DNA of 64,000 bases. Origin: an uncultured Anaerobiospirillum sp. (lineage in GTDB: Bacteria; Pseudomonadota; Gammaproteobacteria; Enterobacterales; Succinivibrionaceae). Every line of letters starts with the position of its first letter. Position 1 is the stretch's first letter. The translations under genes were made by a program, and so were the position numbers. The notes under the pieces were generated by a model, which made no database searches, had not been told where the DNA came from, and saw nothing but the letters and a program-made list of their open reading frames with translations. This document shows positions 43,601 to 52,899 of this stretch, one piece after another. The DNA is taken from contig CALXNA010000002.1 in the NCBI GenBank assembly GCA_944389615.1, positions 1-64,000 of the forward strand. Reading direction: 5' to 3'.

Positions 43601-46600
43601 TGCCAACGACGAAGGCCGTCTCTTCCTCTACCAGCACCTGCGCGCCTTAGCAAGCTTCCACCTCGGGCGCATCGCCTGTGACTACGGCCATTACCGCGTC
43701 CGCCTGTTCCGCAGCTACGATCGCTATATCGAGCGCCACGACTTCTACACTGCGCTACATCAGCTGGTCGACCAAGACCCCGATCTGCGCACCCATCTCT
43801 TGGCCTTAAACCCGACCCTTTTTAGCCACAACGGCAGCTCAGGTCACGTCAATTCCCACGGTGGCCACAGCAGTGCGGTGGTGCAGGCAGCGCTGCGCCT
43901 CAAGGGCTGGGATGTGGCCGCGTGGCTGCCCGAGCCGAGCGCTGTGCTTGCCGCAAACCAACCTTACTCAGTACGCGCCGCCTTAGGCCCGGATGGCTTA
44001 ACCCATTGGGAAGCCCAGCGCAAGTTCAAGGACGAGTTTGATCCGCATCAGGAGAGCGACTTTGGGCGCGCCTTCTTGCAGCGCTCACGCTTGGCCCTTG
44101 CGCTCGATCGCGCCTACTCCTTGCCGGAGCAGCGCTGTGCCCCGTACATCCCGATCGACATTCTCAGCACCAAGGGCGGCTTGCCGCTCTGCGAGGTCAA
44201 CGCTTGGGGCGTGGTCTTAGCCAACACCATCTTGATCTTGTGCGACTACTTGACGCGCACCAGTTTCATGGCCACACGCTATCAGGTCTTAATTGAGTCG
44301 ATGATGTCGGAGCTGGCCGAACTGATGCGGCGCGAGTACTGCCCGGACGGCTGCTGCGCGGTCTTTAAATACCTGACCACGCCCATCATCCAGCGCAAGA
44401 ACTTCGAGCTAATTTCGCCTAACTACTGGCTCACCGTACTCTTTGGCCAGTTGACCGGCAGTGGCGCGCAAGACTGCTCGCCGCTCCACTTTTTCCCCGA
44501 AGATGATCCGTCGCGCAACACCGAGCTTGCGGTCATGTTCTTGCAACTGGGCATGATGCTGCCGGAGTATCGCGAGCAAGGCTATGCCCTGATTGCCGAT
44601 TTGATCGAGAACACCGCCGGTGACCTCGTGCCGGTGCTCATGCCGTACTTAGATGAGTACGTGCGCGGGGCGGCGGTGCAGCAAGAAGGCCCAGCGCTGC
44701 ACTATCTGACCCAAGCGGCGCGCATGAAGGGCGATGAGACCTTGGCCGATCTGCTCGCGATGTTCGCGACCCGGGCCGAGGATTGCCGCTCGTTTAAGGC
44801 GGTCTCGCAGTACTTGGTGCGCCACCAGCGCAGCGCCGAGCGCAAGAACTTTGCCCAGCGCCTCTTCTTCATGCACCAGCCGTACGGTCTCTATGAGCAA
44901 TACCTCGCGCTGCGCGATGACCCAGAAGAGGTCGCGCTCGCGCACTCAAGCTTATTCTATGCTGCGGCCTTGCAAGTGCCTGAGGCTAAGGTCGAGCTCG
45001 CCGCGCTCGAGGCGGCGGGCAAGTTTAAGCCTTTGCCTTTTATCATCTATCTGCGCTACTTGCAGCAGATGGCCGAGACCAACGTCCAAGCGCGCGCCGT
45101 GCTCATGATGCTCTCGGTCAATGGCGACATCCTGCCGCCGGACTTTATGAGTCTCTATCGCCTCGCCGACGATGCGCAGATAACCTTTGGCAACTCCGCG
45201 CTTAAGGCTGAGCTGTTAAAGCGCGGCGTGATGGGCCCGAACAATATGGGCGGCACCTTCTCGCAGCGCAGCTCGTGGATCGGCCTGTTTGGCCCAGAGC
45301 TCAACACTCTTGAACACAACAATAAGGTCATCAATGGCAACTTTGCCCATTGGCAAGGCTCAGTTGAGATGGTCGACCTTGAGACCTATGGCTTCTTAAA
45401 CTTTGGCCTGAGCGACCACAAAGTCCAAGACGTGGTGCGCAAGCTCTTTGTCGCCTTAAGCCAAGGCAAGAGTGCGCTCGAGCGCCTGCTCACCTACAAT
45501 TGGCTGCGCTCGGACTTATTCCCAGAGTTCCTGCAGGACAAGGCCGCGGCGGTGAGCGAGCGTGTCAACGTGGTAGAGTCGGTGCGCGACCTGCCTGCCA
45601 TTGTCTGCATGCAGCGCCTATTCTCCAATGTCATGGACATGCGCTTCAATGACTTCGCGGGCACCTTCACCACCGCCTTATGTCCGCGTGTCTATGTCTC
45701 CGAACCCAGTATGCACGGCGTCGGCGTCATCAGTTACAACTTGCTCAACGATGGTGTCTTGCGCCCCAGCTACTCGCAGTTCCTCTACGGCGCGCTCTAT
45801 AGCCTGCGCGAGGTCAATGAGCCGAACTTTGCCTTATTCAAGGGCTTTTGCCGCCTGATGGGCAACTTAGGCAAGGACATGGCCCAGCGCTATGCTCTGC
45901 TCAACTACGCTCACTTGAGCGGCGCCCCATATGGCGAGGCCTTTGACAATGCCATCACGCGCCCGCACGAGGATGCGCTGCAGGCGGCCGCGCCGTTCCT
46001 AAGCGGCAGCTTAGTACACGGCAGCGCTATCACGCGCCTGATGGGCCAGCTGATGCACCGCCGCCTCACCGGCGAGGTCAAGGACATCGCCCTGCTCAGC
46101 AGCAATGGCGATATGGTCGCAAGTCCTGAGACCGAGCAGACCGCCCAGACCACCCACAACCCAACGGGAGAGCAAGACGAAGCGCAGGTGGTCTACCACG
46201 GCACCAAGAGCAAGAGCTCGAGCGTCACCACTCAGGATTTAGTGCACAATGTCTTAGGCTATCAGCGCGGGGCGCAGCAGGCGGAGACGACCGCGGACTT
46301 TGCCGACCTCACGGACGATGCCCACGACTTGGTGCACAAGCTCGGCATTACCGATCGCTCCAGTTCCTTGGCGCGCGCGCTCGGTGTGCGCTGGCGCCGT
46401 AACGCCACCAGCCCAGATTTCAGCACCTTAAAGGAGAGTGGCGCCAAGCAATGGTGCTGGGATCAAATCCTGCCTAACGGCATGAGCCCCGCGCCGCTCA
46501 GCTACTACCTCGATCAGGAGTTGCCTGAGGAGCTTGAGATCTACCTTGAGGTACTGGTCTCAAGCAGCTACTTCCTCTATGGCCATTGCTCAAGCCTCTA

Positions 46601-49600
46601 TCAGCTGCTCTTATACTGCCGCAATGGCTGGCAGCTCGGCCGCAAAGCCCAAGGGCCGAAGCGTAGCTATGCCTCGCTCTTGGCGCGCGACATGATGCGC
46701 GGCATGCCCGATAGCTGCAGCAACTTCCTCTACTACTGCCAAAGCCACCTCTTTAAGTACGACTTCGGCGGCAACTTCAGCGAAAACGAGCAGATCAAGC
46801 TCGCGCGCAAGTTCATGCAGGACGTGTTGCAGCTCGATGTCGGCAGCGTCAACTACCAAGACTTTGCCCAAAAGATGGCGCGCGAGGGCTTCACCGAGTT
46901 TAACCTGCTGTTACAAGAGCAGCGCAACGGCATGGTGCCGGGCAAGTTGCGCTTCCTGCCCGATGGCGTCGAGCGCAGTTCCAGCAGCTCGGGCTATCTG
47001 TGCTATTACCACGGCCGCAATGAGGAGATGGGCCTTGATGAGTACGAGGCCAGCGCTGCGCGCAAGCACTTAGTGAAGGTGCGCCAGCAGCTTGACCGCT
47101 TAACTAAGCTCAGCTGCGCCCAGCGCCGCGCTTTCTTTGAGCCGAGCGACGACGCCTTGATCTGCAACTTCGCCGCGACGCACCAAGACTTGCCGCCGAA
47201 AAAGCACAAGGAGGCCTACCAGCAGCTGCTTGAGACCTTACGTCTGCGTGCCACGATCGAGCGTCTGCTCACACCGGACGACTTTGAGCGCCTCCTGACG
47301 CAGAGCGACTTCTTAAGCACCACCTTCAGCGACGAGCGCAATCCGATCTCGCAGGACGCGGTGATCAGCATGCTCGGCTTTACCTGCTCGATCTTGCCGT
47401 ATGCAGCCTTACGCTCCTTAGACGAACAAGATCAAGTCCTCGTGCTGCAGCGCTCGGGGTTCACCGGCACCGATTTGACCGCGGACTACCTTGCGGTGGC
47501 GCAGGGCCATGAGCTCTGGGGCTTTAACTATGATCAGCGCGAGCGCCGCTGGCAGCGCGGCCCAGCCGAGCTCAACTTTATCGCGCAGCGCGCCCCGAGC
47601 AACTTCCACGAGCGCTTTAACTCGTTCCACACCTTCGGCACCACTTATACCAACTCAAGCTACCAAGTCACGTGGCTGCAGTTCCAAGTGGCGACGGCGC
47701 GCCATAACCTCACCGGCAGCGCCCCGGCCGAGCGCGCCCCCGTTATGCCTGACCATGTGATCACTGAGCCTGAGAGCCTAGCGCAAGGCCTGCAACAGAG
47801 TCTGCAGCAGAGCCTGCCGTCTGAGTTGCTACCGCCGGACGAGCGACCACCGGAGGCGCCAAGCGATGAGCAGGCCCAAGAGGAGCTGGCGCTGCTCCAA
47901 GCGGTGGAGGCGGGCCGCGCCTATCACGGGCCGCTCTTTGACGATGAGGCCTATTACGGTTACGACGCCCTGCGGGAGCGCCTAACCAAGATCTCCCTGA
48001 CCTACGATATCGACCTCTTTGGGCTCAATGGGGCGGCCTCGCCGGAGGCCGCGCGCACCGCGGCCCAAGGCACACTCGATACCCAGGTACCGCAGCGCGT
48101 GCGCACGCGCCGTGGTTTTGAGGCCACGCTCTCAGCGCGGCGCGAGGTCGCTCAGCTCAGCGCTCGTCGCGGCAAGCAGGCCAAGACTGAGGGCGTCCAA
48201 GTGATGGACGAGGGGGCAGGGGAGCTCAGCGGTACGCTTAAGGCCAACACTGACCCAAGCCGCACTGACGTCGCGCTCACTGACGTCGCGCTCACTGACG
48301 TCGATCTGGTCGGCGGCGAGCACAGCACCGAGCTCTTCTCGCGCCTGCAGAACTTTGTCAGCGACAAGCTCGGCATCCCCGATTCGATGGGCGGACTGAG
48401 CAACAGCAAGCCGCAGAGCCTCAATGTTGAGGCCAAGGATGCCTACGGCGTCTATGAGCGCTACGCCAGCGCCGCTGAGGACAGCACCGGTGGCACCAAC
48501 TTCGATGAGGAGCTCTACGGGCCGGGCACGTACCTACGCTATCTCAACAAGGAGTATGGCCAGCGCAAACTTGACTTCACGAGCGAATTGCAGCCGTGCT
48601 GCCCGAGCATGTTCTATGAGGAAGATAGCCCGCTCATGACGCTCATCTACCTCATCGTGATGCGCGGTATGATCGAAATTGAGCTCAAGGAGCGCTACCA
48701 GTTTGAGCAGAACTTCCTGACCATCTTCGCGCGCATGGGCTACTACTACGGTGCCTGCGACGTGGTCGACTCGGCCTTTGTCACGACGCCATTTGTCGCC
48801 TACAAGGTGCGCTTTGAGCGCAAGGCCATGGCCGCGCACGATGATGCGGCCTACGGCCAAGCCGGGGAATATATGCTCGGTATGCTCTTTAAGGACGTCA
48901 ACGGGACCTTGGTCTCCTTAAACAGCGAAGAGGTCAGCGCGGTCTCGACGCGTCTTGCGCGCTACTTGGGCTTGCCCGACGATACGCCGCCTTCGGTCTT
49001 GCGTCCAATCATCGTCACCTGTGGCGACTACCTCTACGCCTTCCAAAGCAGCGGCTATTGGCGCAGCTTGATGGGCGTCAACAGCGCGGAGGCGCGTCCG
49101 AGCGATGTGCTCTACCTCTTAGATGACAGCTTGCTGCATTATACCTTCCGCGACTTACTCAAGAGCCCCGACCTCTTAGCCTGCGCCCCGAATCTGCAAG
49201 ATAGCCTCACCGGTGAGGGCCCGATCGCGTGGGAGCAGCTGTGCGCGCTGATGGGCTTTGATCTCACGCGCTACCAGCAGCTGGTGCGCCTCTCCAACAG
49301 CTTAGGGCGCGTCCTCACCTATGAGGAAACGCAGCAGCTTAAGATCGGTGCGCTCGACCCGAACACCCTCAATATTCCCAAGACGAAGCCGCAGACCAAC
49401 AATCGCGGCTTAAACCACGCCTCCGAGCTGACCCAGCGCGCGCTCAAGTCCTTTAAGGACTACACGCCGCTGCGTGAGGGCGGGGCGCTCTTTTGGCTGA
49501 ACTTCAGTCGCCCGGAGTTCTTGCTGCGCCACCGTGACCCGGAGATCGACCCGCGCCTTGAGCCTTACCTCAAGGTTTGGTATGACCGTAGCCACTTTGA

Positions 49601-52016
49601 GAGTCTCAGCACCGACCAGCGCATGGCGCTCAAGTCGGTCAGCTCTGAGATCACCCAGATGCAGCAGCTGTGGTGGCACTGGGCCCAAGACCGCTATGCC
49701 TTGGCCCAGCACTACTTCCCGCAGCGCTTAAAGAGCAAGCTCCAGCGGCAGTGGGTCGGGCCAAACGGCCAGCAGCCGGGCGCAAGCGGCAGCCAGCCGG
49801 GCGCAAGCGGCCAGCAGCCGCACAGCGCGCGCTTGGGCACTACCAGCTTAGGCCAGCTCATTTCCTCCGATGAAGCGGCGCAGCTCCTGTGCTATCCGCC
49901 CTCGTATCTTTACACCTTAGCCTGCGGCTACACGCTCTCCTATGGGCGTAGCTATGACCCGAGCGAGGTCAATCGTCTGCTGCCGCAGCTGCACGCGGCC
50001 TACGAGTACCAAGGCCATATGGTGTGCGATGCTTTTGCCTTGACCGAGCCGCTCAAGTACTTTATCGACAGCGCCACGATCGATGAAGTGGTCGGTGCCG
50101 ATGATTCCTTGGAGCTGGAGCCGTGCTACTCGGGCAACCTCGAGCTGCTCGTGCGCGCGCTGTGGGAGCGCAATGAGTATCGCCATCAGCTGGTCAGCAA
50201 GTTCCAAGTGCTGATCGACCTGCATTACACCGAGCTCTACAGCCGCGAGCTGCGCTACAACTTCGACCACAACTGGTCGAGCAATGCCTATCTCGACGAC
50301 CTCGCCCTCATCCGCAGCACCCATCGCCCTAAGATGTGGTACCGCTTGCGCGAGCTGGGCGTGCCGCTTGAGATATTAGGGCGTGATTACAGCTTCTTCT
50401 TGCCGAGCGCCGTCAACCAAGCCCTCGGCGTCTCAACCGCGCTCAACTTGGGCCCGGAGGTGGCGGCCCTGCGCGCCCGCGTTGGGCTGCCGAGCACCCC
50501 GGCGCGCTTGGTGCAGCCGCTTGAGGACTTCACGCAAACGCCGCTCACGATCCCGCGCAGCCAAGAGCAAGAGCAGGCCCTCGCGTACTTGACGCACCCT
50601 GAGTGGCTCAGTGGCAGTGAACACGAGCGCAAGGAGCAGTTGCTTGCCGCCGTGCAAACTGAGAGCGCTTACTTGCAGCAGCGCCTGCAGCTTCTGCAGA
50701 GCAAGGCCCAAGACCTCTCAGCACAGCTTGACCCTGAGCACTCCTACGCTGAGGTTAGTGCGGCTGCAAGCGGCGTGGGCCTTGATGCGGGCTTTAACCT
50801 CAGTGCTGCCCTTGGCCCGGTCTTGGCCTTTATGCAGGGCAAGGCCCCGCACTCAGCCTACGGCATGGATGATCAGCCGTCTCGCACCGAGCCGCAGCAG
50901 CGCGTCCTACAAAGCGCGCAACTGCAGGCCTTGAACGCAGCGCTGCTCACCTGCGAGCCGCAGTATGAGAACAGTGCCTTCCACCAGCAAGTCGAGGAGG
51001 AGAGCCACAACATCGATATGCGTTCGCGCCGCTACGGCTTCCTGCGCGGCTACAACGAAAAGGGCATGCTGGCCGCGCCATTTAAGCCGCAAGAGCCGCA
51101 GTTTGACCCGACCGTGTTTGAGGAGCTGCCCGATGCCGTCAGCTTGCGCCACGGTCGGCCGCAGCTTGATGAGGTAGCCTTGACCTTTGCTGACATGCAA
51201 AACATCAAGAACACACCAGAGCAGCCGCAAGAAGAGGCTCCAACGTTCCTCAACCCGGCCTTAAACCAGCCACTGACGGCCCCGGCCCGCAAGCCAACCA
51301 TTCTGTCGCCGCTCGAGCCGCAACCGGCGCCGGCGCCGCTAACGGAGCAGCCGCCAGCCCCGCAGCCAGCGCCCGATCTGACATCAGCCCCAACGGAGCA
51401 GGATCAGCCGCAGCCGTCAGCGCAGACTCAGCCGCAGCCGCCAGCCCCGACGACGCCAATGTCCGCCCAGGAAAAGTCTGGGCCGCGCACGCCGCGTACG
51501 CCAGACACGACAAGCAAGGCCGCGCGCTTGGTGCAGATGAGTATGGGCAAGCCGCTTAGCGCTGAGGAGCAGGCGGCACAGGAGATGGAGGCCTTATCAG
51601 AGGACATCAACTTTGACTTCGATGCTGATGCCTTCGACGCGGTCGATCAGGAGCAGATCGCCAACTTCGCGCGCTACTTGATCTCCGAGGGCGTGGACTT
51701 ATGGGACGTCAACGCGGTGGCCGATGTCCTCATCAAGCTGCGCTTGCACAGCCTGATGGAGGAGGGCTACACCAAGGCCGAGCTGACGCACATGCTCGAA
51801 AACGGCGAGATCTCCTTTGATCAGGAGATCGCCTTGAGCGACTTGCTCAGCACCAACGCCCAGCTCTTGACCGATACCCTCCTCAATGGGGAGCAGCCGT
51901 CCAGCGAGCAGCCAAACGCACCAAGCGCAGCGCCGCAAGCCCAGCATCCGGCCCACAAGCGCCCTGAGGGCGCCGCGCACAAGCGCCACGGCAAGAAAAA
52001 GAAGCGCCCGTACTAA
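40665..52016 (+). CDS. Giant 3783-residue protein of unknown function
   Basis: One uninterrupted frame encodes 3783 residues. The ATG at 40665 has AAGGAG upstream; an in-frame TTG at 40617 is less likely. No signal peptide or membrane helix is apparent, so it is probably cytosolic. In order: an Ala/Asp-rich acidic low-complexity head (residues 1-130); long helical-looking blocks rich in Leu, Tyr and Gln (about 130-730 and 770-1810); a basic segment, KRHRKTSYLSKSERD (about 735-770); linkers near 1815-1885, 2360-2415 and 2450-2555; a probable coiled coil near 3320-3360; a Pro/Gln/Ala-rich stretch (about 3513-3625); an acidic helical block (3640-3740); and a Lys-rich tail, GKKKKRPY. I recognise no catalytic motif. 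Base use matches its neighbours, so it is probably long resident. Possible -10 boxes upstream are TACAAT (40567) and TATGAT (40605). Confidence 0.8.
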   Translation: MPSRSDSDHIKRTQTGQQPDAARNHEVGATQDDKAAASACDDNAALLDALASALDDQDADDAEESAAAAAAEPGAERANAHDAQSAQGADSAAAATVDAGGGAEAAAGATAEAGAVTLDELKGEVGSKHDPWFEAEAGLYAATQLYHPGQDPCPILHENAGDKMPAPELEHVSGAKFDPSYLLPELKELEGVSPQLTARLRQEMLSGSSQLFNQLMLYHNLEQLGAQSIPDLNAAELRKLMAESLKSISWAELDQYCKLFWGLPPKLEDELKVKLQRAHAVLEHNLMQHLYQVGRAHNFSPFPEPNPNAYQDWYQRVEQTFYRRPAYMEEHRTVGMLLTRIGVLMGAPSAVWLFSQFSDFDMAVGIEHMRNLVFETYAQYEEDIRQYLKAHPLPDSKELDEVIFYAYLLADKTHLESDFEQYLALVQLSNQLTLFKMLSGGFCHEDNFEFDLVNYVNRMVGKNGLSGDYEPRDESDLASSALNSGTIFKTQYRNVAEFKRLLPHVYGLHFCYLDSVLQLGLNGMGHYAIPCAQLRMHIYNLGRISNTIFIKRADQRANLSALDLNLCFISPLLGYIFGQDALAIGRHAVEEFNWRVKNKDSAGVFYYQLLASDAKSPGYLASLPEYSVAQKLFKDSLSDALSKGEFTPQMEKWALHLFVKQRILEFLTPVGVPVTGAAGMRIEALSNDNLRAVMELICSYVIFSHNLIFKHFMAGAYGADRYMEQHPVTPQEPQKRHRKTSYLSKSERDYLAYQKQQAAKEAEAERLKQREPVFLDHFLACNARIGSSVALYDEHGLLVVSEKLQQRVSLGGARDDGGRFDTVSADTFGGKGKKGGTRHFNPESYVPGMQMSNSPELILASQLLSQDARSPYLEAGRAAGQILGRYHTPAWVIDRYSTFNLPQVSSYGELIGDTGTVALIPGTPAWSSYLMGRAWYTGELIGSKQVRLGYALLCYADLAGCYEASSYVATMCQPLFLSNANDEGRLFLYQHLRALASFHLGRIACDYGHYRVRLFRSYDRYIERHDFYTALHQLVDQDPDLRTHLLALNPTLFSHNGSSGHVNSHGGHSSAVVQAALRLKGWDVAAWLPEPSAVLAANQPYSVRAALGPDGLTHWEAQRKFKDEFDPHQESDFGRAFLQRSRLALALDRAYSLPEQRCAPYIPIDILSTKGGLPLCEVNAWGVVLANTILILCDYLTRTSFMATRYQVLIESMMSELAELMRREYCPDGCCAVFKYLTTPIIQRKNFELISPNYWLTVLFGQLTGSGAQDCSPLHFFPEDDPSRNTELAVMFLQLGMMLPEYREQGYALIADLIENTAGDLVPVLMPYLDEYVRGAAVQQEGPALHYLTQAARMKGDETLADLLAMFATRAEDCRSFKAVSQYLVRHQRSAERKNFAQRLFFMHQPYGLYEQYLALRDDPEEVALAHSSLFYAAALQVPEAKVELAALEAAGKFKPLPFIIYLRYLQQMAETNVQARAVLMMLSVNGDILPPDFMSLYRLADDAQITFGNSALKAELLKRGVMGPNNMGGTFSQRSSWIGLFGPELNTLEHNNKVINGNFAHWQGSVEMVDLETYGFLNFGLSDHKVQDVVRKLFVALSQGKSALERLLTYNWLRSDLFPEFLQDKAAAVSERVNVVESVRDLPAIVCMQRLFSNVMDMRFNDFAGTFTTALCPRVYVSEPSMHGVGVISYNLLNDGVLRPSYSQFLYGALYSLREVNEPNFALFKGFCRLMGNLGKDMAQRYALLNYAHLSGAPYGEAFDNAITRPHEDALQAAAPFLSGSLVHGSAITRLMGQLMHRRLTGEVKDIALLSSNGDMVASPETEQTAQTTHNPTGEQDEAQVVYHGTKSKSSSVTTQDLVHNVLGYQRGAQQAETTADFADLTDDAHDLVHKLGITDRSSSLARALGVRWRRNATSPDFSTLKESGAKQWCWDQILPNGMSPAPLSYYLDQELPEELEIYLEVLVSSSYFLYGHCSSLYQLLLYCRNGWQLGRKAQGPKRSYASLLARDMMRGMPDSCSNFLYYCQSHLFKYDFGGNFSENEQIKLARKFMQDVLQLDVGSVNYQDFAQKMAREGFTEFNLLLQEQRNGMVPGKLRFLPDGVERSSSSSGYLCYYHGRNEEMGLDEYEASAARKHLVKVRQQLDRLTKLSCAQRRAFFEPSDDALICNFAATHQDLPPKKHKEAYQQLLETLRLRATIERLLTPDDFERLLTQSDFLSTTFSDERNPISQDAVISMLGFTCSILPYAALRSLDEQDQVLVLQRSGFTGTDLTADYLAVAQGHELWGFNYDQRERRWQRGPAELNFIAQRAPSNFHERFNSFHTFGTTYTNSSYQVTWLQFQVATARHNLTGSAPAERAPVMPDHVITEPESLAQGLQQSLQQSLPSELLPPDERPPEAPSDEQAQEELALLQAVEAGRAYHGPLFDDEAYYGYDALRERLTKISLTYDIDLFGLNGAASPEAARTAAQGTLDTQVPQRVRTRRGFEATLSARREVAQLSARRGKQAKTEGVQVMDEGAGELSGTLKANTDPSRTDVALTDVALTDVDLVGGEHSTELFSRLQNFVSDKLGIPDSMGGLSNSKPQSLNVEAKDAYGVYERYASAAEDSTGGTNFDEELYGPGTYLRYLNKEYGQRKLDFTSELQPCCPSMFYEEDSPLMTLIYLIVMRGMIEIELKERYQFEQNFLTIFARMGYYYGACDVVDSAFVTTPFVAYKVRFERKAMAAHDDAAYGQAGEYMLGMLFKDVNGTLVSLNSEEVSAVSTRLARYLGLPDDTPPSVLRPIIVTCGDYLYAFQSSGYWRSLMGVNSAEARPSDVLYLLDDSLLHYTFRDLLKSPDLLACAPNLQDSLTGEGPIAWEQLCALMGFDLTRYQQLVRLSNSLGRVLTYEETQQLKIGALDPNTLNIPKTKPQTNNRGLNHASELTQRALKSFKDYTPLREGGALFWLNFSRPEFLLRHRDPEIDPRLEPYLKVWYDRSHFESLSTDQRMALKSVSSEITQMQQLWWHWAQDRYALAQHYFPQRLKSKLQRQWVGPNGQQPGASGSQPGASGQQPHSARLGTTSLGQLISSDEAAQLLCYPPSYLYTLACGYTLSYGRSYDPSEVNRLLPQLHAAYEYQGHMVCDAFALTEPLKYFIDSATIDEVVGADDSLELEPCYSGNLELLVRALWERNEYRHQLVSKFQVLIDLHYTELYSRELRYNFDHNWSSNAYLDDLALIRSTHRPKMWYRLRELGVPLEILGRDYSFFLPSAVNQALGVSTALNLGPEVAALRARVGLPSTPARLVQPLEDFTQTPLTIPRSQEQEQALAYLTHPEWLSGSEHERKEQLLAAVQTESAYLQQRLQLLQSKAQDLSAQLDPEHSYAEVSAAASGVGLDAGFNLSAALGPVLAFMQGKAPHSAYGMDDQPSRTEPQQRVLQSAQLQALNAALLTCEPQYENSAFHQQVEEESHNIDMRSRRYGFLRGYNEKGMLAAPFKPQEPQFDPTVFEELPDAVSLRHGRPQLDEVALTFADMQNIKNTPEQPQEEAPTFLNPALNQPLTAPARKPTILSPLEPQPAPAPLTEQPPAPQPAPDLTSAPTEQDQPQPSAQTQPQPPAPTTPMSAQEKSGPRTPRTPDTTSKAARLVQMSMGKPLSAEEQAAQEMEALSEDINFDFDADAFDAVDQEQIANFARYLISEGVDLWDVNAVADVLIKLRLHSLMEEGYTKAELTHMLENGEISFDQEIALSDLLSTNAQLLTDTLLNGEQPSSEQPNAPSAAPQAQHPAHKRPEGAAHKRHGKKKKRPY
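48264..48308 (+). repeat. 15-bp tandem repeat inside the giant gene
   Basis: ACTGACGTCGCGCTC occurs three times in frame (the last diverged), encoding TDVAL-TDVAL-TDVDL within a linker. Perfect DNA copies suggest recent slippage. Confidence 0.8.
49767..49820 (+). repeat. 21-bp tandem repeat inside the giant gene
   Basis: GGCCAGCAGCCGGGCGCAAGC is repeated about 2.6 times in frame (second copy slightly changed), encoding GQQPGAS/GSQPGAS units. It marks a flexible linker between two folded blocks. Confidence 0.8.
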
Positions 52017-52020
52017 GAGC

Positions 52021-52116
52021 CCTAGTGAGCCATGCGGTTTGCAAGTGGAAATCGCAGAGCGCAGCGACGCCTGAACTGAACCACGCTGCGCTTTTCGATC
52101 CGAATGGATCACTAGG
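52021..52116 (+). terminator. Terminator of the giant gene within a larger inverted repeat
   Basis: AGCGCAGCG (52058-52066) and CGCTGCGCT (52084-52092) form a 9-bp stem followed by TTT. It is nested in CCTAGTGA (52021-52028)/TCACTAGG (52109-52116), an 8-bp inverted repeat spanning 96 bp. The outer pair could extend the structure or mark a small inserted element. Confidence 0.65.
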
Positions 52117-52220
52117 TTAAGCACAGAGCTGAGCTGACTGAGCGAGTACGCTTCTGTATCTCTGTGGCAGGCCGGTCAATCGCACAGGGAGTGCCACGCA
52201 CCAGAAACGCGCAAGGAACA

Positions 52221-52265
52221 TAAAACAAGACGGAGTTAGGAGCATTCCTGCATCCCAACTCCGTC
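52221..52265 (-). terminator. Terminator of the Rpn-like remnant
   Basis: On the minus strand, GACGGAGTT and AACTCCGTC pair around a 19-nt loop, followed by TTGTTTTA. It lies just past the remnant's stop codon, so the fragment keeps its original 3' end. Confidence 0.75.
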
Positions 52266-52298
52266 CTGATCAAATCCAGTAGCTTAGCAGACGGACAG

Positions 52299-52682
52299 CT
52301 AATGCTGTAGTTGCAGCTTTATTTCAGCCAATTGGTTGTCATCAAGAACCGCGATCTTCTTGATTAAGTCAGAAGATAACCCATGGGCAAGCATGTTTTT
52401 AACCATCATTAACTTGGTTTCAGCCACACCTTCGGCCTTACCTTCGGCCTTACCTTCAGCCTTACCTTCAGCTTTACCTTCGGCCTTACCGCTGTTATGA
52501 CTGGCCTGCATGTCCATCAAATAGGATTCGCGCTTATTGTAACGACGCATCTCTTCAGGGTTGCTTTTCAACACTCTCTCTGCTTCCAGAACCTCGGACA
52601 TCAGCGAACTCTTGGAGCTCTCCGCAGGCTTTAACTTCGGAGCGTTCCCTCCCCTAGGGCGCAGGTCGCCCCCTCCTGCCAC
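52299..52682 (-). pseudogene. C-terminal remnant of an Rpn/PD-(D/E)XK transposase-like nuclease
   Basis: The coding stretch resembles only the tail of Rpn-type recombination-promoting nucleases: SSLMSEVLEAERVLKSNPEE, MRRYNKRESYLMDMQ, a run of GKAE repeats, then MLAHGLSSDLIKKIAVL. The N-terminal nuclease domain with its catalytic residues is missing. The first 27 codons up to MSEVLEAE lack clear family sequence. It could be expressed from a GTG at 52682 or the ATG at 52601, but no strong ribosome-binding site is seen. The terminator at its 3' end is intact. Confidence 0.6.
52428..52487 (-). repeat. Five 12-bp tandem repeats encoding GKAE
   Basis: ACCTTCGGCCTT-type units (plus-strand reading) run five times from 52428 to 52487 with one- or two-base changes, each encoding Gly-Lys-Ala-Glu on the minus strand. 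This repeat is common near the C-terminus of Rpn-like proteins. Confidence 0.85.
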
Positions 52683-52899
52683 GGCCGCATATCCTTAGTG
52701 AAGGATATCAACGGCTTTGGTCATATAGCAAGTATAGCATTCTGGAGGCTGGGCTTGCCTAACTAGGCCCATATGCTCCGAATGGCGACTTCCCCAGGGC
52801 GCAGGTGCGTCCGCGCCTTCTATAGCTTAGAATAGGGGGCGCCCCGCGCGGGGTGGAACGTAGCTTGAAGAGAGGGCGGCGCGGCCGCTGAGGACAAAA

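Noticed and set aside
40665..52016. Giant gene considered as NRPS/PKS, adhesin or RTX toxin
   Set aside because: There are no carrier-protein serine motifs, no condensation HHxxxDG, no Ca-binding nonapeptides, no secretion signal, and no long tandem Ig-like repeats.
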